A DNA stretch of 64,000 nt from Hyphomonadaceae bacterium (GTDB lineage: Bacteria > Pseudomonadota > Alphaproteobacteria > Rhizobiales > Hyphomicrobiaceae), in the NCBI GenBank assembly GCA_019747815.1, contig JAIEQJ010000020.1, forward strand, positions 1 through 64,000. The letters run 5' to 3'. Numbering within the stretch: position 1 is the first letter of the stretch; every line of letters begins with the position of its first letter. Below, in pieces: positions 8,293 through 19,398 of the stretch. The position numbers and the translations under genes were made by a program. Below the pieces are notes generated by a model. That model searched no databases. It worked only from the letters and a program-made list of their open reading frames with translations, and was not told the origin of the DNA.

Positions 8293-9420
8293 CTAGGCCG
8301 CGGTTGCAGGCCGCTGCGATGATGCCGGCGGCGGCGCCGGACGGGCCGCGCGCGACGATTGGATCATGATGAGCTCGGACAGGTTTTCGGCCGTGATATA
8401 GCCGGCGAGCCGGCCGCGCGGATCGACCACCCCGACCATGCGCCTGCCGGTGCGCTGCAGCGACTGGAAGACGTTGTCGAGACACGCGTTCTCGGGCACC
8501 GTCGGCACCTCCCTATCCATCACATCCACGACCGGCGTTGCGCCGCCGCTGCTCTGCAGTGCCGCGATCATGGCTTCGCGGGTGAGCACGCCCTGCAAGG
8601 CACCGCCCGCATCCACCACGGGAAACTCCTGCTGCGTCGTGCGCAGCAGCAGCGCGGTGGCATCGTCCACGGAGGAGGACGGGCTCAGGGTCTGGAAATT
8701 GGTGATCATGGCATGCAACGCGAGATAGCCGCGGGTATATTCGCGCGCCTGCACGTACCCGGCTTCGCCACTGGCCGCCAGGAAGATGAAGACGGCGATC
8801 AGGATCAGCAGGGGATTGCCCATCAGGCCCAGGAAGGCGAACAAGAAAGCGAGCCCCTGGCCGATCGTCGCCGCCACCCGCGTGGCGCGCGTGTAGCCGA
8901 GGGGAATGGCGAGCAGCGCCCGCAGCACGCGCCCGCCGTCCATCGGAAATGCGGGAATGAGGTTGAACACGCACAGCGCGACGTTGGCGGCGGCAACCCG
9001 TCCTGCAAGCGTGGTCGTCGCCTCCTGGAGCTGCGCCATCTGCGTGAGATCGAACCGCGCGCCCAGCACAACCACCAGCGCCAGCGCAATCACGAGATTG
9101 ACCGCAGGCCCCGCCAGCGCGACGAAGATTTCCTGCCCCGGCTTCTCCGGCATCCGCTCCAGCGACGCCAGGCCGCCGATCGGCAGCAGCGTCACGTCCG
9201 AGGTGCCGATGCCGTAGCGCCGCGCCGCGAACACATGGCCGAACTCGTGCAGCAGGACGCACACGAACAGCAGGGTAATGAACACGACGCCGTCGACGGC
9301 CGCCGCCACTCCCCCGCGCGTCCAATGAATGGCAGCGATCCAGGCCAGCAGCAGGAAGAACGTCAGGTGGATGCGCACCGCAGTGCCGCCGACATTGAAC
9401 AGCCTGATCGACCAACCCAT
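8293..9420 (-). CDS. Site-2 protease family M50 metalloprotease with CBS domain pair
   Basis: A polytopic zinc metalloprotease of 375 residues. The active-site helix carries HEFGH within LLHEFGHVFAARRYG, and the second zinc ligand lies in NLIPAFPMDGGRVLRA; membrane segments flank both. The C-terminal third (roughly residues 235-360) holds two CBS motifs, for example EFPVVDAGGALQGVL and GRRMVGVVDPRGRLAGYI, which may bind nucleotides. This domain order matches the S2P/CBS subgroup, distinct from the PDZ-bearing RseP found later in the window. Start 9420 begins the conserved MGWSIRLF segment with GGGAGC upstream; the frame continues further back without family character. The substrate is unknown. 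Confidence 0.92.
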   Translation of the reverse strand: MGWSIRLFNVGGTAVRIHLTFFLLLAWIAAIHWTRGGVAAAVDGVVFITLLFVCVLLHEFGHVFAARRYGIGTSDVTLLPIGGLASLERMPEKPGQEIFVALAGPAVNLVIALALVVVLGARFDLTQMAQLQEATTTLAGRVAAANVALCVFNLIPAFPMDGGRVLRALLAIPLGYTRATRVAATIGQGLAFLFAFLGLMGNPLLILIAVFIFLAASGEAGYVQAREYTRGYLALHAMITNFQTLSPSSSVDDATALLLRTTQQEFPVVDAGGALQGVLTREAMIAALQSSGGATPVVDVMDREVPTVPENACLDNVFQSLQRTGRRMVGVVDPRGRLAGYITAENLSELIMIQSSRAARPAPPPASSQRPATAA

Positions 9421-9584
9421 GGTGAATGCTCCCGGCCTGGTGACAATGCCCAAGCTTAGCACGCGCGCGAACACGCTGCCCGCGCCCGTCATCCCGGAAA
9501 TTTCGCGGTCTGCGCAATCTTCGGGCCCCGGGCGGCGCAAACACCTGCAGCACCGGCGCCGAATGCTATCTCGGCACCAACGCC

Positions 9585-10046
9585 TCACGCCTCCACAAGC
9601 TTCGGCTTGGTCGGATGCTGCACATTGAACCCCACGCTGATGCGGTTCCAGCCGTTGATCAGCACGATGGCGAGCGTCACGCTGGCGATCTCGGCCTCCG
9701 AGAACTGCGCGACCATCGCCTGATAGCCATCCTCCGGCGCACCCTGCTCGGGCAGCAGCGTCAACGCCTCGGTCCACGCCAACGCCGCCCGCTCGCGCTC
9801 CGAGTAGAGCGACGACTCCCGCCAGGCATCGAGCAAGAAAATCTGCTCATCGGAGATCCCCGCCAAGCGCGCCGCCCGTGTGTGCATGTACAGACAGAAC
9901 GCACATTTGTTGATCTGTGACGCGCGGATCTGGATCAGCTCGATCAGCGACTTCTCAAGTCCGCTCTTCTCGACCGTGGCCTTCAGCGCGAGCATGGCCT
10001 CATAGGTGGTGGGGGACGCCTTCTTGTAGTCGAGACGCTGGTGCAT
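9585..10046 (-). CDS. Carboxymuconolactone decarboxylase / AhpD-like alkylhydroperoxidase
   Basis: A 153-residue all-helical protein of the CMD/AhpD family. The redox motif is visible as CAFCLYMH near residue 50, with the two cysteines and following His in the usual spacing, so a peroxidase or disulfide-reductase role is plausible. The short ATG at 10046 is preceded by GGAGAAGAG; the upstream open frame is not part of the protein. It is divergent from the KTSC gene across about 235 bases that should hold both promoters. Some family members are linked to ring-cleavage pathways, but no such pathway is nearby. Confidence 0.88.
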   Translation of the reverse strand: MHQRLDYKKASPTTYEAMLALKATVEKSGLEKSLIELIQIRASQINKCAFCLYMHTRAARLAGISDEQIFLLDAWRESSLYSERERAALAWTEALTLLPEQGAPEDGYQAMVAQFSEAEIASVTLAIVLINGWNRISVGFNVQHPTKPKLVEA

Positions 10047-10281
10047 GGCTCTTCTCCGGCGGGTTTCTGTCCGCCCACACCTGGGGCCACCTCCGTCCGA
10101 AGTCCAGATGAAAACGCACCTCCTAGGCATAATACTGCCCTGCACCAAGGGGTAGCGGGGAGCCCATGGTCCCCGCCCGTCGTCATCCGCGTTGGGGAGC
10201 AAGCGCCCAGCCCCCGCGCACACGTTGTACGCAGAATACCTAACATGCGACACTTGCCGCATGAACCTCAGGGGCACTTCC

Positions 10282-10497
10282 ATGTTTCGCCAGCCCGTCT
10301 CCTCCAGCAGCATCGCCGCCATCGGCTACGACGACGATGCCGAGGTGCTGGAGGTCGAGTTCGTGTCGGGGGCGGTCTACCGCTATAGCGGCGTGACCCA
10401 GGATGTGTTCGAAGACTTCCGCGAAGCGCCATCCAAGGGCGCCTTCTTCAACCGCAACATCAAGGACGTGTATCCGTGGGAGCAGGCGGACGGGTGA
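10282..10497 (+). CDS. KTSC domain-containing protein
   Basis: A 71-residue protein made almost wholly of the KTSC domain, a short module named for the C-terminal part of some lysyl-tRNA synthetases. The core SSSIAAIGYDDDAEVLEV followed by the VYRYSGV and KGAFFNRNIK stretches is typical. The molecular role of free-standing KTSC proteins is not established; RNA binding has been suggested for the domain. ATG 10282 has AGGGGC eight bases upstream; an in-frame ATG at 10261 would add seven residues. The gene converges with pyrG, and its stop codon lies in a palindrome. Confidence 0.85.
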   Translation: MFRQPVSSSSIAAIGYDDDAEVLEVEFVSGAVYRYSGVTQDVFEDFREAPSKGAFFNRNIKDVYPWEQADG

Positions 10498-10507
10498 CCG
10501 TCACCCG
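10491..10507. terminator. Palindrome between convergent KTSC gene and pyrG
   Basis: Arms 10491-10498 (CGGGTGAC) and 10500-10507 (GTCACCCG) form a perfect 8-base inverted repeat around one base. It overlaps the KTSC stop codon and occupies most of the 14-base gap between the two converging genes. With almost no loop it would fold with a few fewer pairs. It may act as a two-way transcription block, but there is no T-run on either strand, so this is a weak call. Confidence 0.3.
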
Positions 10508-10511
10508 ACGA

Positions 10512-12380
<1,869 letters not shown>

Positions 12381-12431
12381 TTACGCGGTACCGGAGAGGA
12401 GGGGGATGGCAAATGCGACGGCCGCCTGGGC

Positions 12432-12824
12432 CTATTTCGACTGCGGCACGCGCGGGGGGTCGGGCACGTTCGGCACCTTGATCCCCTGGTTGGCCTTGTT
12501 CAAGTCGATCGGCGGCAATTGCGAGGAGGGCGGCGTCGATGGCGCTCGGCTCGGCTGCGTCCCTGGGAGCTGCGGGGCATCCAGGATCGAGCGCTGGGAC
12601 GGCTGCGAGGCCACCAGCGACAGGATCAGGCTGGTCGCAAAGAATGCCGCAGCGAGGCCTGCCGTGACGCGCGTCAGGAAATTGGCAGCCCCGCGCCCCG
12701 TCATGAAGCCGCCCCCACCGCCGCCACCGATGCCCAATGCGCCCCCTTCCGAGCGCTGCAGCAGCACGACACCGATCAGCGCCAGCGCGATCATGACGTG
12801 AATGATGAGGAGAACGGTGGCCAT
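12432..12824 (-). CDS. secG: Preprotein translocase subunit SecG
   Basis: A small inner-membrane subunit of the SecYEG protein-export channel. The 130-residue protein has two membrane segments (about residues 1-22 and 52-72) separated by the Gly-rich SEGGALGIGGGG loop that marks SecG. The C-terminal tail of about 55 residues is rich in Pro, Ser and Gln, longer than in E. coli SecG but usual in alphaproteobacteria. Its neighbours tpiA (upstream) and pyrG (downstream) fit the conserved order. Confidence 0.95.
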   Translation of the reverse strand: MATVLLIIHVMIALALIGVVLLQRSEGGALGIGGGGGGGFMTGRGAANFLTRVTAGLAAAFFATSLILSLVASQPSQRSILDAPQLPGTQPSRAPSTPPSSQLPPIDLNKANQGIKVPNVPDPPRVPQSK

Positions 12825-12936
12825 GCGAGCCTCTGTATCGTCGGCTGTCGTCGTCGGGGGCTTCTACACCAGCTGCGGGCGCGCCGCCAGCGGCCTGGAA
12901 CCACAGCCCCCCGGGCCTCGCCCAAGTCTTCTTTCG

Positions 12937-13578
12937 CTATCGCGCCGGCTGGTTGGCAAAGGGGTCCACATTGGGATTGGACGGCGGCGCCCGATAGGCA
13001 TCGTCCACCTTGGGCTTGGCCTTGGGCTTGGGAGCAGGTGCCTTCTCCGAGGCCGCCGCAGGACCGGCGCTCTTCGACGGCTCCGGCTTTCTGGCCGGCG
13101 GCGGAGCCCCCGGGGAGTCCGGGGGCCTGGCGGCCTCCTTACCCTTCGATTTCTCAGCAGGAGCCTTGGCCGGTCCCACTTGGGTCTTGGCTGCAGCGGG
13201 CTTCTTTTGAGCGGCTGGTGGTGCTCCTTCGCTCTTGGGCGAGGCGGCATCCTTGCCCTCGCCGTCGGCCCTGGCGGGGGCCGGATCGGCATCGGCGTCC
13301 GCCGGCAGCTCGACGAGATTGCGCGCCGAGCATCGGAACAGCAATTGCTCGTCCAACTCGATCAGGCGGCGGATCTGGTCCAGCTTGTCGGCAGCGAGAT
13401 TGGCCTTCGCCCACTGCGGACCTTTCGCCATATTGTTGCGCACACCCCCCTGCTCCAGGCGCACCTGCTCACCCTTGAGCTGCCCGCAGGTGGCCGCATC
13501 CAGCGATGCGGCACGAGCCTCGGGGAGCGCGGACGCCAGCACCGCCGCCAAAGCCAGGAACAGGATGTCTCGTGTCAT
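12937..13578 (-). CDS. Exported protein with Pro/Ala/Lys-rich tail, unknown function
   Basis: The 213-residue product starts with a signal peptide (roughly residues 1-23, ending near EARA), then a small domain of about 70 residues with two cysteines (AATCGQLKGE and LLFRCSARN) and a helical Leu/Gln-rich middle. Residues from about 95 on are a long low-complexity stretch dominated by Pro, Ala, Lys and Glu, likely extended and surface- or wall-associated. I do not recognise a family. It sits between tpiA and secG on the same strand, where related bacteria often have a hypothetical gene. AAGGAGC precedes ATG 13578. Confidence 0.75.
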   Translation of the reverse strand: MTRDILFLALAAVLASALPEARAASLDAATCGQLKGEQVRLEQGGVRNNMAKGPQWAKANLAADKLDQIRRLIELDEQLLFRCSARNLVELPADADADPAPARADGEGKDAASPKSEGAPPAAQKKPAAAKTQVGPAKAPAEKSKGKEAARPPDSPGAPPPARKPEPSKSAGPAAASEKAPAPKPKAKPKVDDAYRAPPSNPNVDPFANQPAR

Positions 13579-13690
13579 TGCTCCTTCGCTCCTTTGCAAG
13601 CTCCGGCAGACATCGAGAGTGCTGGTCCTTCCCTGCTGCACCGGGCAGCCGGCCGAACGCACCGCACTAAGTCCCTTTCCCGGCCGCCGG

Positions 13691-14461
13691 TCAAGGTGCG
13701 CAAGCGGCCACTATGGCTAGGAAATCGGCAGCCTTGAGACTGGCGCCACCCACCAACGCGCCGTTGACCTCCGCAACACGCATCAACTCGCGCGCATTGT
13801 CCGGCTTCACCGATCCTCCATAGAGGATGCGCATCCTGCTGCCTTCCTTGCTGTATCGCGTTACGAGCGCAGCCCGCACATGGCGGTGCACCTCAGCCAC
13901 GTCGGCTGCCGTCGGCGTCAGTCCCGTGCCGATGGCCCAGACCGGCTCGTAGGCGACGACTGTATCGGCGGCGACCGCCCGCTCCGGCAGCGAAGCTTCG
14001 AGCTGGCGCGCGACCACGGCGAGCGTGAGCCCCGCCTGGCGCTCGCCCGCCGTTTCGCCGATGCACACGATGGCCATGAGGCCGGCGCGATGCGCCGCCC
14101 CCGCCTTGGCCTGCACATCGCCGGAACGCTCGCCATGGTCCGCCCGGCGCTCGGAATGCCCCACGATCACCGCAACGGCACCCGCATCCCTCAACATCTC
14201 GGCGGCAATGTCGCCGGTATGGGCCCCGCTCGCCGCCTGATGGCAATCCTGCGCCCCGACCATCAGCCGTGATCCCTGGGCCTCCCGGGCAAGGGCCCCC
14301 AGCAGCGTCGCCGGCGGGCAGATCATGACATCCACACCCGCCGCAAAATCCCCCTCCTCCAACCTCTCCCGCACGCGCCCTGCTTCGCCCAGCGACGCCG
14401 CCAAGCCGTTCATTTTCCAGTTCCCCGCCACGAGCGGCCGAATGCCACTTTGCGATCCCAT
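13691..14461 (-). CDS. tpiA: Triose-phosphate isomerase
   Basis: Interconverts dihydroxyacetone phosphate and glyceraldehyde 3-phosphate in glycolysis and gluconeogenesis. All signature elements are visible in 256 residues: NWKMNG near the start with the active-site Lys, GHSERR with the catalytic His, [11 protein letters not shown] with the catalytic Glu and the mobile loop, and GGSVKPDN for phosphate binding. CGGAGC lies just before ATG 14461; an upstream extension of the frame lacks similarity. The gene is divergent from the peptidylprolyl isomerase gene across 170 bases, as in many alphaproteobacteria. Confidence 0.97.
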   Translation of the reverse strand: MGSQSGIRPLVAGNWKMNGLAASLGEAGRVRERLEEGDFAAGVDVMICPPATLLGALAREAQGSRLMVGAQDCHQAASGAHTGDIAAEMLRDAGAVAVIVGHSERRADHGERSGDVQAKAGAAHRAGLMAIVCIGETAGERQAGLTLAVVARQLEASLPERAVAADTVVAYEPVWAIGTGLTPTAADVAEVHRHVRAALVTRYSKEGSRMRILYGGSVKPDNARELMRVAEVNGALVGGASLKAADFLAIVAACAP

Positions 14462-14631
14462 GAGTGCTCCGCCAGCCAACGCTTCTCTTTGCCCTAAACC
14501 GGGCCCATAATATGCCCTACATAGGCCATTGGGCTGCCGTTGGGCGCGGAAAAATCTGGACTTCCGCAGGACCGCCGGTAAGACGGCATGCATCGGCGCC
14601 CGTCGCCGGGCAGCAACCTGGAAAAATCGTC

Positions 14632-16551
14632 ATGCTCGACTCAATGCGGCGAGGCGTCACCAACATTTTCACCAAGTTCCTGTTGGCGCTCCTGATCGTC
14701 GCCTTCGCGGTTTGGGGCATCGGCGATGTGGTACGCCGCTCCACCCAAGGGGCGCTCGCCAAGGTCGGATCGACCGAGATCACCACGGACGAATACCGCC
14801 AGGCTTACCAGGATGAACTGCAATCCGTGTCGCGCCGACTGGGCCACCGCATCACGCCCGCACAAGCCAAGCTTCTCGGCCTGGAGACGCGAACCCTTGC
14901 CCGTCTCATCGGCTTTGCCGCCATCGATATCCACGCCCGCAAGCTGGGCCTGACTGTCGCCGAGAACATCGTGGCCAACGTCATTCGCGCCGATCCTGCC
15001 TTCGCCGGGCCGACGGGGCAGTTCTCCAAGAGCCAGTTCAACCAGGCGATCCGGCAGTCCGGCTACCAGAGCGAGAGTCAATACATCCAGGCCCGCCACC
15101 GAGACATTCTGCGTGAGCAGCTCACCGAGACATTAGGCGCCGGCGCCGGCCCGCCCCCCTCCTATCTGAAGCTCCTCTATCACTTCAACGAGGAGACGCG
15201 GACGCTGGAATACATGGTCCCGGACTACGACAAGCACATCAAGATCGCCGACCCCGATGACAGTGCTCTCAGGGAATTCTACGACCAGAAGAAGCGGCAG
15301 TACATCGCGCTGGAGCAGCGCAAGGCCAATCTCCTGCTGCTGACACGCGACGAGTCGCTGCTGCGCATATCCGTGAGCGACGATGAAACCAAAGCGACCT
15401 ACGAGGCGACAAAGGGAACCTACAATATTCCCGAGAAGCGCCGTATCGCCCAGCTCACCTTTGCCGACAAGGCGGCTGCGGACAAGGCCTATGCGGAACT
15501 CTCCAAGGCCAAGAACTTCGAGGAGGCAGCCACCAAGCTCGGTTTTCCCGCTGCCGATGTGGACCTCGGCCTGCTCACCCGCGCCGAGATGATCGATTCC
15601 AAGATCGCCGACGCGGCATTTGCCCTCAAGAAGAACGAGCTGTCGCCGCCTGTCCAGGGTCAGTTTTCGGTCGCGCTGCTGCGCGTCTCCGAGATCCAGC
15701 CCGGCAAGCAGCGCACCTTCGACGAGGTCAAGGGGGAGATCAGGGACCGCATCGGCGGGGAGCGCATCGTCCAGAAATTGCAAGAGCTGCACGACGCCGT
15801 CGAGGCCGAGCGCGCGAAGGGCAAGCCGCTCAAGGATATCGCCGAGCAGCTCAAGCTGCCGTTCCGCGAGATTGCCGAGATCGATCGCCTGGGCAGGACC
15901 GCCGACGGCAAGGCCGCCGTCGGGCACTCGGAGGCGGGGCGCATCGCGGAAGCCATCTTCGAGGCGAGCCCGGGTGTGGAGACGGAGGCTGTGGAGCTGG
16001 CCGACGGCGGGTACGCCTGGTTCGACGTGGTCTCCACCACACCCGAACGGCAGAAGCCCTTCGAGGAGGTCAAGGCCGAGGTGCGGGTCCACTACATCGA
16101 GGCCGAGAGGCGCAGGGAGATGGCAGCCTTCGCCCAAAAGCAGGCCGAGCGCATCACGGCCGGCGAGGGGATCGACAAGGTCGCCAAGGAGTTGGGCATC
16201 AAGGTCATGCGCACCGAGCCCCTCAAACGGTCGGCAGCGCCACCGGGTCTGCCGGCAAGCGCCGTCAAGCAGGCGTTCGCGCTGGCGAAGGGCACGGCGA
16301 CCTCGGTGCCATCACCGGATGAAAAGTCGCGCGTGATCTTGCGTGTGGCAGACATCACCCGGGCGCCCGATCCGACCCCGGCGCAGACCGAAGCGCTCAA
16401 GGCCGAACTCGCCAAGCAGGTTCGCATCGATCTTCTGGAGCAGTACGTCAGCGGCCTGCGCACGCGCTACGGCGTGAGCGTCAACGAGACCCTGCTCAAG
16501 GAAGCGCTGGGTCCGCAAACCGAGCAGCTCAGGGATACCAGCGACGACTGA
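14632..16551 (+). CDS. Periplasmic peptidylprolyl isomerase / chaperone, PpiD (SurA_N) type
   Basis: A 639-residue membrane-anchored folding factor for exported proteins. A short cytoplasmic N-terminus is followed by one membrane helix (about residues 14-33, LLALLIVAFAVWGIGDV), a helical SurA-like N-terminal region, and a parvulin-type central region with the run RRIAQLTFADKAAADKAYAEL and LGLLTRAEM, then another chaperone-like region. Parvulin activity is uncertain because PpiD-type domains are often inactive. The gene is 37 bases upstream of trpE on the same strand, so the two are probably cotranscribed, a common alphaproteobacterial arrangement. Confidence 0.88.
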   Translation: MLDSMRRGVTNIFTKFLLALLIVAFAVWGIGDVVRRSTQGALAKVGSTEITTDEYRQAYQDELQSVSRRLGHRITPAQAKLLGLETRTLARLIGFAAIDIHARKLGLTVAENIVANVIRADPAFAGPTGQFSKSQFNQAIRQSGYQSESQYIQARHRDILREQLTETLGAGAGPPPSYLKLLYHFNEETRTLEYMVPDYDKHIKIADPDDSALREFYDQKKRQYIALEQRKANLLLLTRDESLLRISVSDDETKATYEATKGTYNIPEKRRIAQLTFADKAAADKAYAELSKAKNFEEAATKLGFPAADVDLGLLTRAEMIDSKIADAAFALKKNELSPPVQGQFSVALLRVSEIQPGKQRTFDEVKGEIRDRIGGERIVQKLQELHDAVEAERAKGKPLKDIAEQLKLPFREIAEIDRLGRTADGKAAVGHSEAGRIAEAIFEASPGVETEAVELADGGYAWFDVVSTTPERQKPFEEVKAEVRVHYIEAERRREMAAFAQKQAERITAGEGIDKVAKELGIKVMRTEPLKRSAAPPGLPASAVKQAFALAKGTATSVPSPDEKSRVILRVADITRAPDPTPAQTEALKAELAKQVRIDLLEQYVSGLRTRYGVSVNETLLKEALGPQTEQLRDTSDD

Positions 16552-16588
16552 CGGGTTGCCCGCGCCGCAACAGGCAGGAAGCGCACGC

Positions 16589-18139
16589 ATGACGAAGCTG
16601 GATGTCGCTTCAAGCGATTTCGAGGCCCAGCCGGCCCGCAGCACGTTTGCAGCGGCGTACCGGGAGGGCCGCGCGCAGGTGGTGTGGACGCGGCTGGTCG
16701 CCGATCTCGAAACGCCCGTTTCCGCCATGCTGAAGCTCAGCGACGGCCGGCCCATGAGCTGCCTCCTGGAGTCGGTGGAAGGCGGCGCCGTCCGCGGCCG
16801 CTTCTCGATCATCGGCATCGCCCCGGACATCGTGTGGCGGTCGTTCGGCGAGCGGGCCGAGATCAATCGGCGCCCGCAGACGCACGCGCACGCCTTCGAA
16901 CCTGAACCGACTCCGGCCCTGGAGTCGCTGCGACAATTGCTGGCGGCGTCCCGCATCGACCTGCCCCGCGAGTTGCCGCCGATCGCCGCCGGCGTCATCG
17001 GCTACATGGGCTACGACACCGTGCGCCTCGTGGAGCGCCTGCCCAACCAGAAACCCGACGCGCTCGGCGTACCCGACGGGGTGTTCGTGCGGCCGACCCT
17101 CATGGTCGTCTTCGATACGGTGAAGGACGAGATGATCGTCGTCACGCCGGTGCGGCCGAAGCCGGGCATCGACGCGCAGACGGCCTACGAGCATGCGCTG
17201 GAACGCCTGCGCAGCGTGATGCACGCGCTGGACGCGCCCTTGCCGCATGCCACGTCCATGTCCGGTGCCCACCTGGCGCTGCCCGATCCTGTGTCGAATA
17301 CGACGCCTGCCGAGTTCATGGACATGGTGGCAACAGCCAAGGAGTACATTGCGGCGGGCGACATCTTCCAGGTGGTGCTGTCGCAGCGCTTCTCGGTGCC
17401 GTTCACCCTGCCCCCGCTGGCGCTCTACCGGGCGCTCCGCCGCACCAACCCTTCACCGTTCCTGTTCCACCTCGACTTCGGCGCCTTTGCGCTGGTGGGA
17501 TCCTCGCCCGAAATCCTCGTGCGCGTGCGCGACGGCGAGGTCACCATCCGCCCGCTGGCCGGTACGCGGCCCCGCGGCGCCGCGCCCGAGCATGACAAGG
17601 CGCTGGAGACTGAGCTGCTCGCCGACCCCAAGGAGCGCGCCGAGCACCTGATGCTGCTCGATCTCGGCCGCAACGATGTCGGCCGCGTGAGCAAGATCGG
17701 CTCCGTCCGCGTCACCGACAGCTTTGCCATCGAGCGCTACAGTCATGTCATGCACATCGTGAGCCATGTCGTGGGCCAGCTCGACCGCAAGCACGATGTC
17801 ATTGACGCCCTGATGGCGGGATTTCCCGCCGGCACGCTCTCCGGCGCTCCCAAAGTGCGGGCCATGGAGATCATTGACGAGCTGGAAAAGGAAAAGCGTG
17901 GGCCCTACGGGGGGTGCGTCGGCTACTTCTCGGCCGACGGCGAGATGGATAGCTGCATCGTCCTGCGCACCGCCCTCGTCAAGGACGGCGTCATGCACGT
18001 GCAGGCCGGCGCCGGAGTCGTCATCGACAGCAAACCCAAGGACGAGCAGGCCGAATGCGGGCATAAGGCCAAGGCACTCTTCAAGGCCGCCGAGGAGGCC
18101 GTGCGCTTCGCCGAACAGGTGAAACGGGGAAACAGGTAG
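16589..18139 (+). CDS. trpE: Anthranilate synthase component I
   Basis: Converts chorismate to anthranilate with ammonia supplied by TrpG, the first committed step of tryptophan synthesis. The 516-residue protein shows the LLES element near residue 52 linked to tryptophan feedback binding, and the chorismate-site blocks QVVLSQRFSV, LAGTRPRGAA, HIVSHVVGQL and PAGTLSGAPKVRA. CAGGAAG precedes ATG 16589. No leader peptide or attenuator stands in the short 37-base gap after the isomerase gene, so any attenuation control would need to lie further upstream. TrpG is about 3 kb downstream, not adjacent. Confidence 0.97.
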   Translation: MTKLDVASSDFEAQPARSTFAAAYREGRAQVVWTRLVADLETPVSAMLKLSDGRPMSCLLESVEGGAVRGRFSIIGIAPDIVWRSFGERAEINRRPQTHAHAFEPEPTPALESLRQLLAASRIDLPRELPPIAAGVIGYMGYDTVRLVERLPNQKPDALGVPDGVFVRPTLMVVFDTVKDEMIVVTPVRPKPGIDAQTAYEHALERLRSVMHALDAPLPHATSMSGAHLALPDPVSNTTPAEFMDMVATAKEYIAAGDIFQVVLSQRFSVPFTLPPLALYRALRRTNPSPFLFHLDFGAFALVGSSPEILVRVRDGEVTIRPLAGTRPRGAAPEHDKALETELLADPKERAEHLMLLDLGRNDVGRVSKIGSVRVTDSFAIERYSHVMHIVSHVVGQLDRKHDVIDALMAGFPAGTLSGAPKVRAMEIIDELEKEKRGPYGGCVGYFSADGEMDSCIVLRTALVKDGVMHVQAGAGVVIDSKPKDEQAECGHKAKALFKAAEEAVRFAEQVKRGNR

Positions 18140-18225
18140 CGCGCCACCCCTTTGCCGCGCTCTCCCGCAGTTGGTAGAAAGGGGCAACAAGAAGAGCCAG
18201 CCGATCCGTCGCTTAGCCATCTTGA

Positions 18226-19398
18226 GTGGGGGCTCAATTGCGCGTTCCGGAACGCAAGCTGCTTCCGGTGATCGACACGATTCATCGGGCAGGCGTCGAT
18301 CCGGACGCCTGGCAGGACGCGGTTGACGGCATTCAAACCCTCTTCCCAGCGACCTGTGTCGCCCTCCACGGGTATCAAGGCGGCGATCAGCCTCGGTCCA
18401 TATCTGTGACCAGCGGCTGGAGTCCCGCGCTCGCCCGCGCGTACCGGGCGAAGTGGGTGAGGCACAATCCCTACCCGGCGTTGATCCCGCAGATGAAGAT
18501 CGGCGCGCCGGTGATCGCCGATGAGAGCGATTTCATCGCCGGCGTGCGCAGGACGGAATTCTACAACGACTTCCTTCTCAAGCACGATTTGGGTTCCGCC
18601 GTGGGCATTCCGCTGTGGAATGAGCCCGACCGCGCCTGCTTTCTCGCCATTGATTATTCTGTCCGCCAGGCCGCCAGACTCAACAAGCCAACGGCAAGAG
18701 CGGCATCGCTCATCGCGCCGCACTTGGCGCGCAGTTTTGCGGTGGCGCATCGCCTGGCGGGCGCGCGTCCGGGCTCAGACGAATTGGCCGCTCTGCTGGA
18801 CCGCATCAGGGGCCCCGCGCTGATCATCGACCGTAAGCGGCAGGTGCGCTCGGCCAACACTCTGGGTGAGATGTTCTTGCGGACCGGGCGGGCCGTGAAA
18901 CTGGACAGGTCCGGCTGCGTGCAGCTCGCCGACAGCGCCGCCGAGGTGGGCTTTCAGCGCGCCATGGGGGCCTGCTTCAACCCCTCGATCACCGTGCCTC
19001 CCTTCACGATCCCCATCCGGTCGGGCGACGGCGGCAAGTCGAGCTGGCTCAACGTCGCCCCCTTGCAGGCCGATACCTCCCTGGCCAAAGGCCCCCTGGC
19101 GGGTTTTCTCGCCGACCGGGAGCGGCTGGCGCTGCTCATCGTGGCCCGCACATGGGAGCCGCCGCAGGATATCGCCTCTCGGCTACGCGATGCCTTCAAG
19201 CTGACACCGGCCGAGGCGAAGCTTGCCGCAGCGCTCATGGAGGGCCTGAGCTTGGAGAGCTATGCGCGCGATCGGGACGTCGCCATCAACACGGTGCGCA
19301 ACCAGCTCCAGTCCCTGTTCGAGAAAACCCGGACGCATCGTCAAGGCGAACTCATCGCCGCCCTTTTCAGGGATTCTCGGCGCGCGGGGCGCCTCTGA
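18226..19398 (+). CDS. LuxR-type helix-turn-helix transcriptional regulator
   Basis: About 390 residues. The C-terminal 65 residues form a LuxR/GerE DNA-binding domain: FKLTPAEAKLAAALMEGLS, then the recognition helix region AINTVRNQLQSLFEKT. The N-terminal 300 residues look like a sensory region with no clear autoinducer-binding signature; a PAS-like stretch may lie near GPALIIDRKRQVRSAN. The start is a GTG at 18226 or a TTG at 18238; the TTG has a better placed GGGGG. The signal sensed and its targets are unknown. It lies between trpE and trpG without belonging to the pathway. Confidence 0.82.
   Translation: MGAQLRVPERKLLPVIDTIHRAGVDPDAWQDAVDGIQTLFPATCVALHGYQGGDQPRSISVTSGWSPALARAYRAKWVRHNPYPALIPQMKIGAPVIADESDFIAGVRRTEFYNDFLLKHDLGSAVGIPLWNEPDRACFLAIDYSVRQAARLNKPTARAASLIAPHLARSFAVAHRLAGARPGSDELAALLDRIRGPALIIDRKRQVRSANTLGEMFLRTGRAVKLDRSGCVQLADSAAEVGFQRAMGACFNPSITVPPFTIPIRSGDGGKSSWLNVAPLQADTSLAKGPLAGFLADRERLALLIVARTWEPPQDIASRLRDAFKLTPAEAKLAAALMEGLSLESYARDRDVAINTVRNQLQSLFEKTRTHRQGELIAALFRDSRRAGRL

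Noticed and set aside
16552-16588. Possible trp leader peptide and attenuator before trpE
   Set aside because: Only 37 bases separate the isomerase stop from trpE, too short for a leader with paired hairpins, and no Trp codon run is present.
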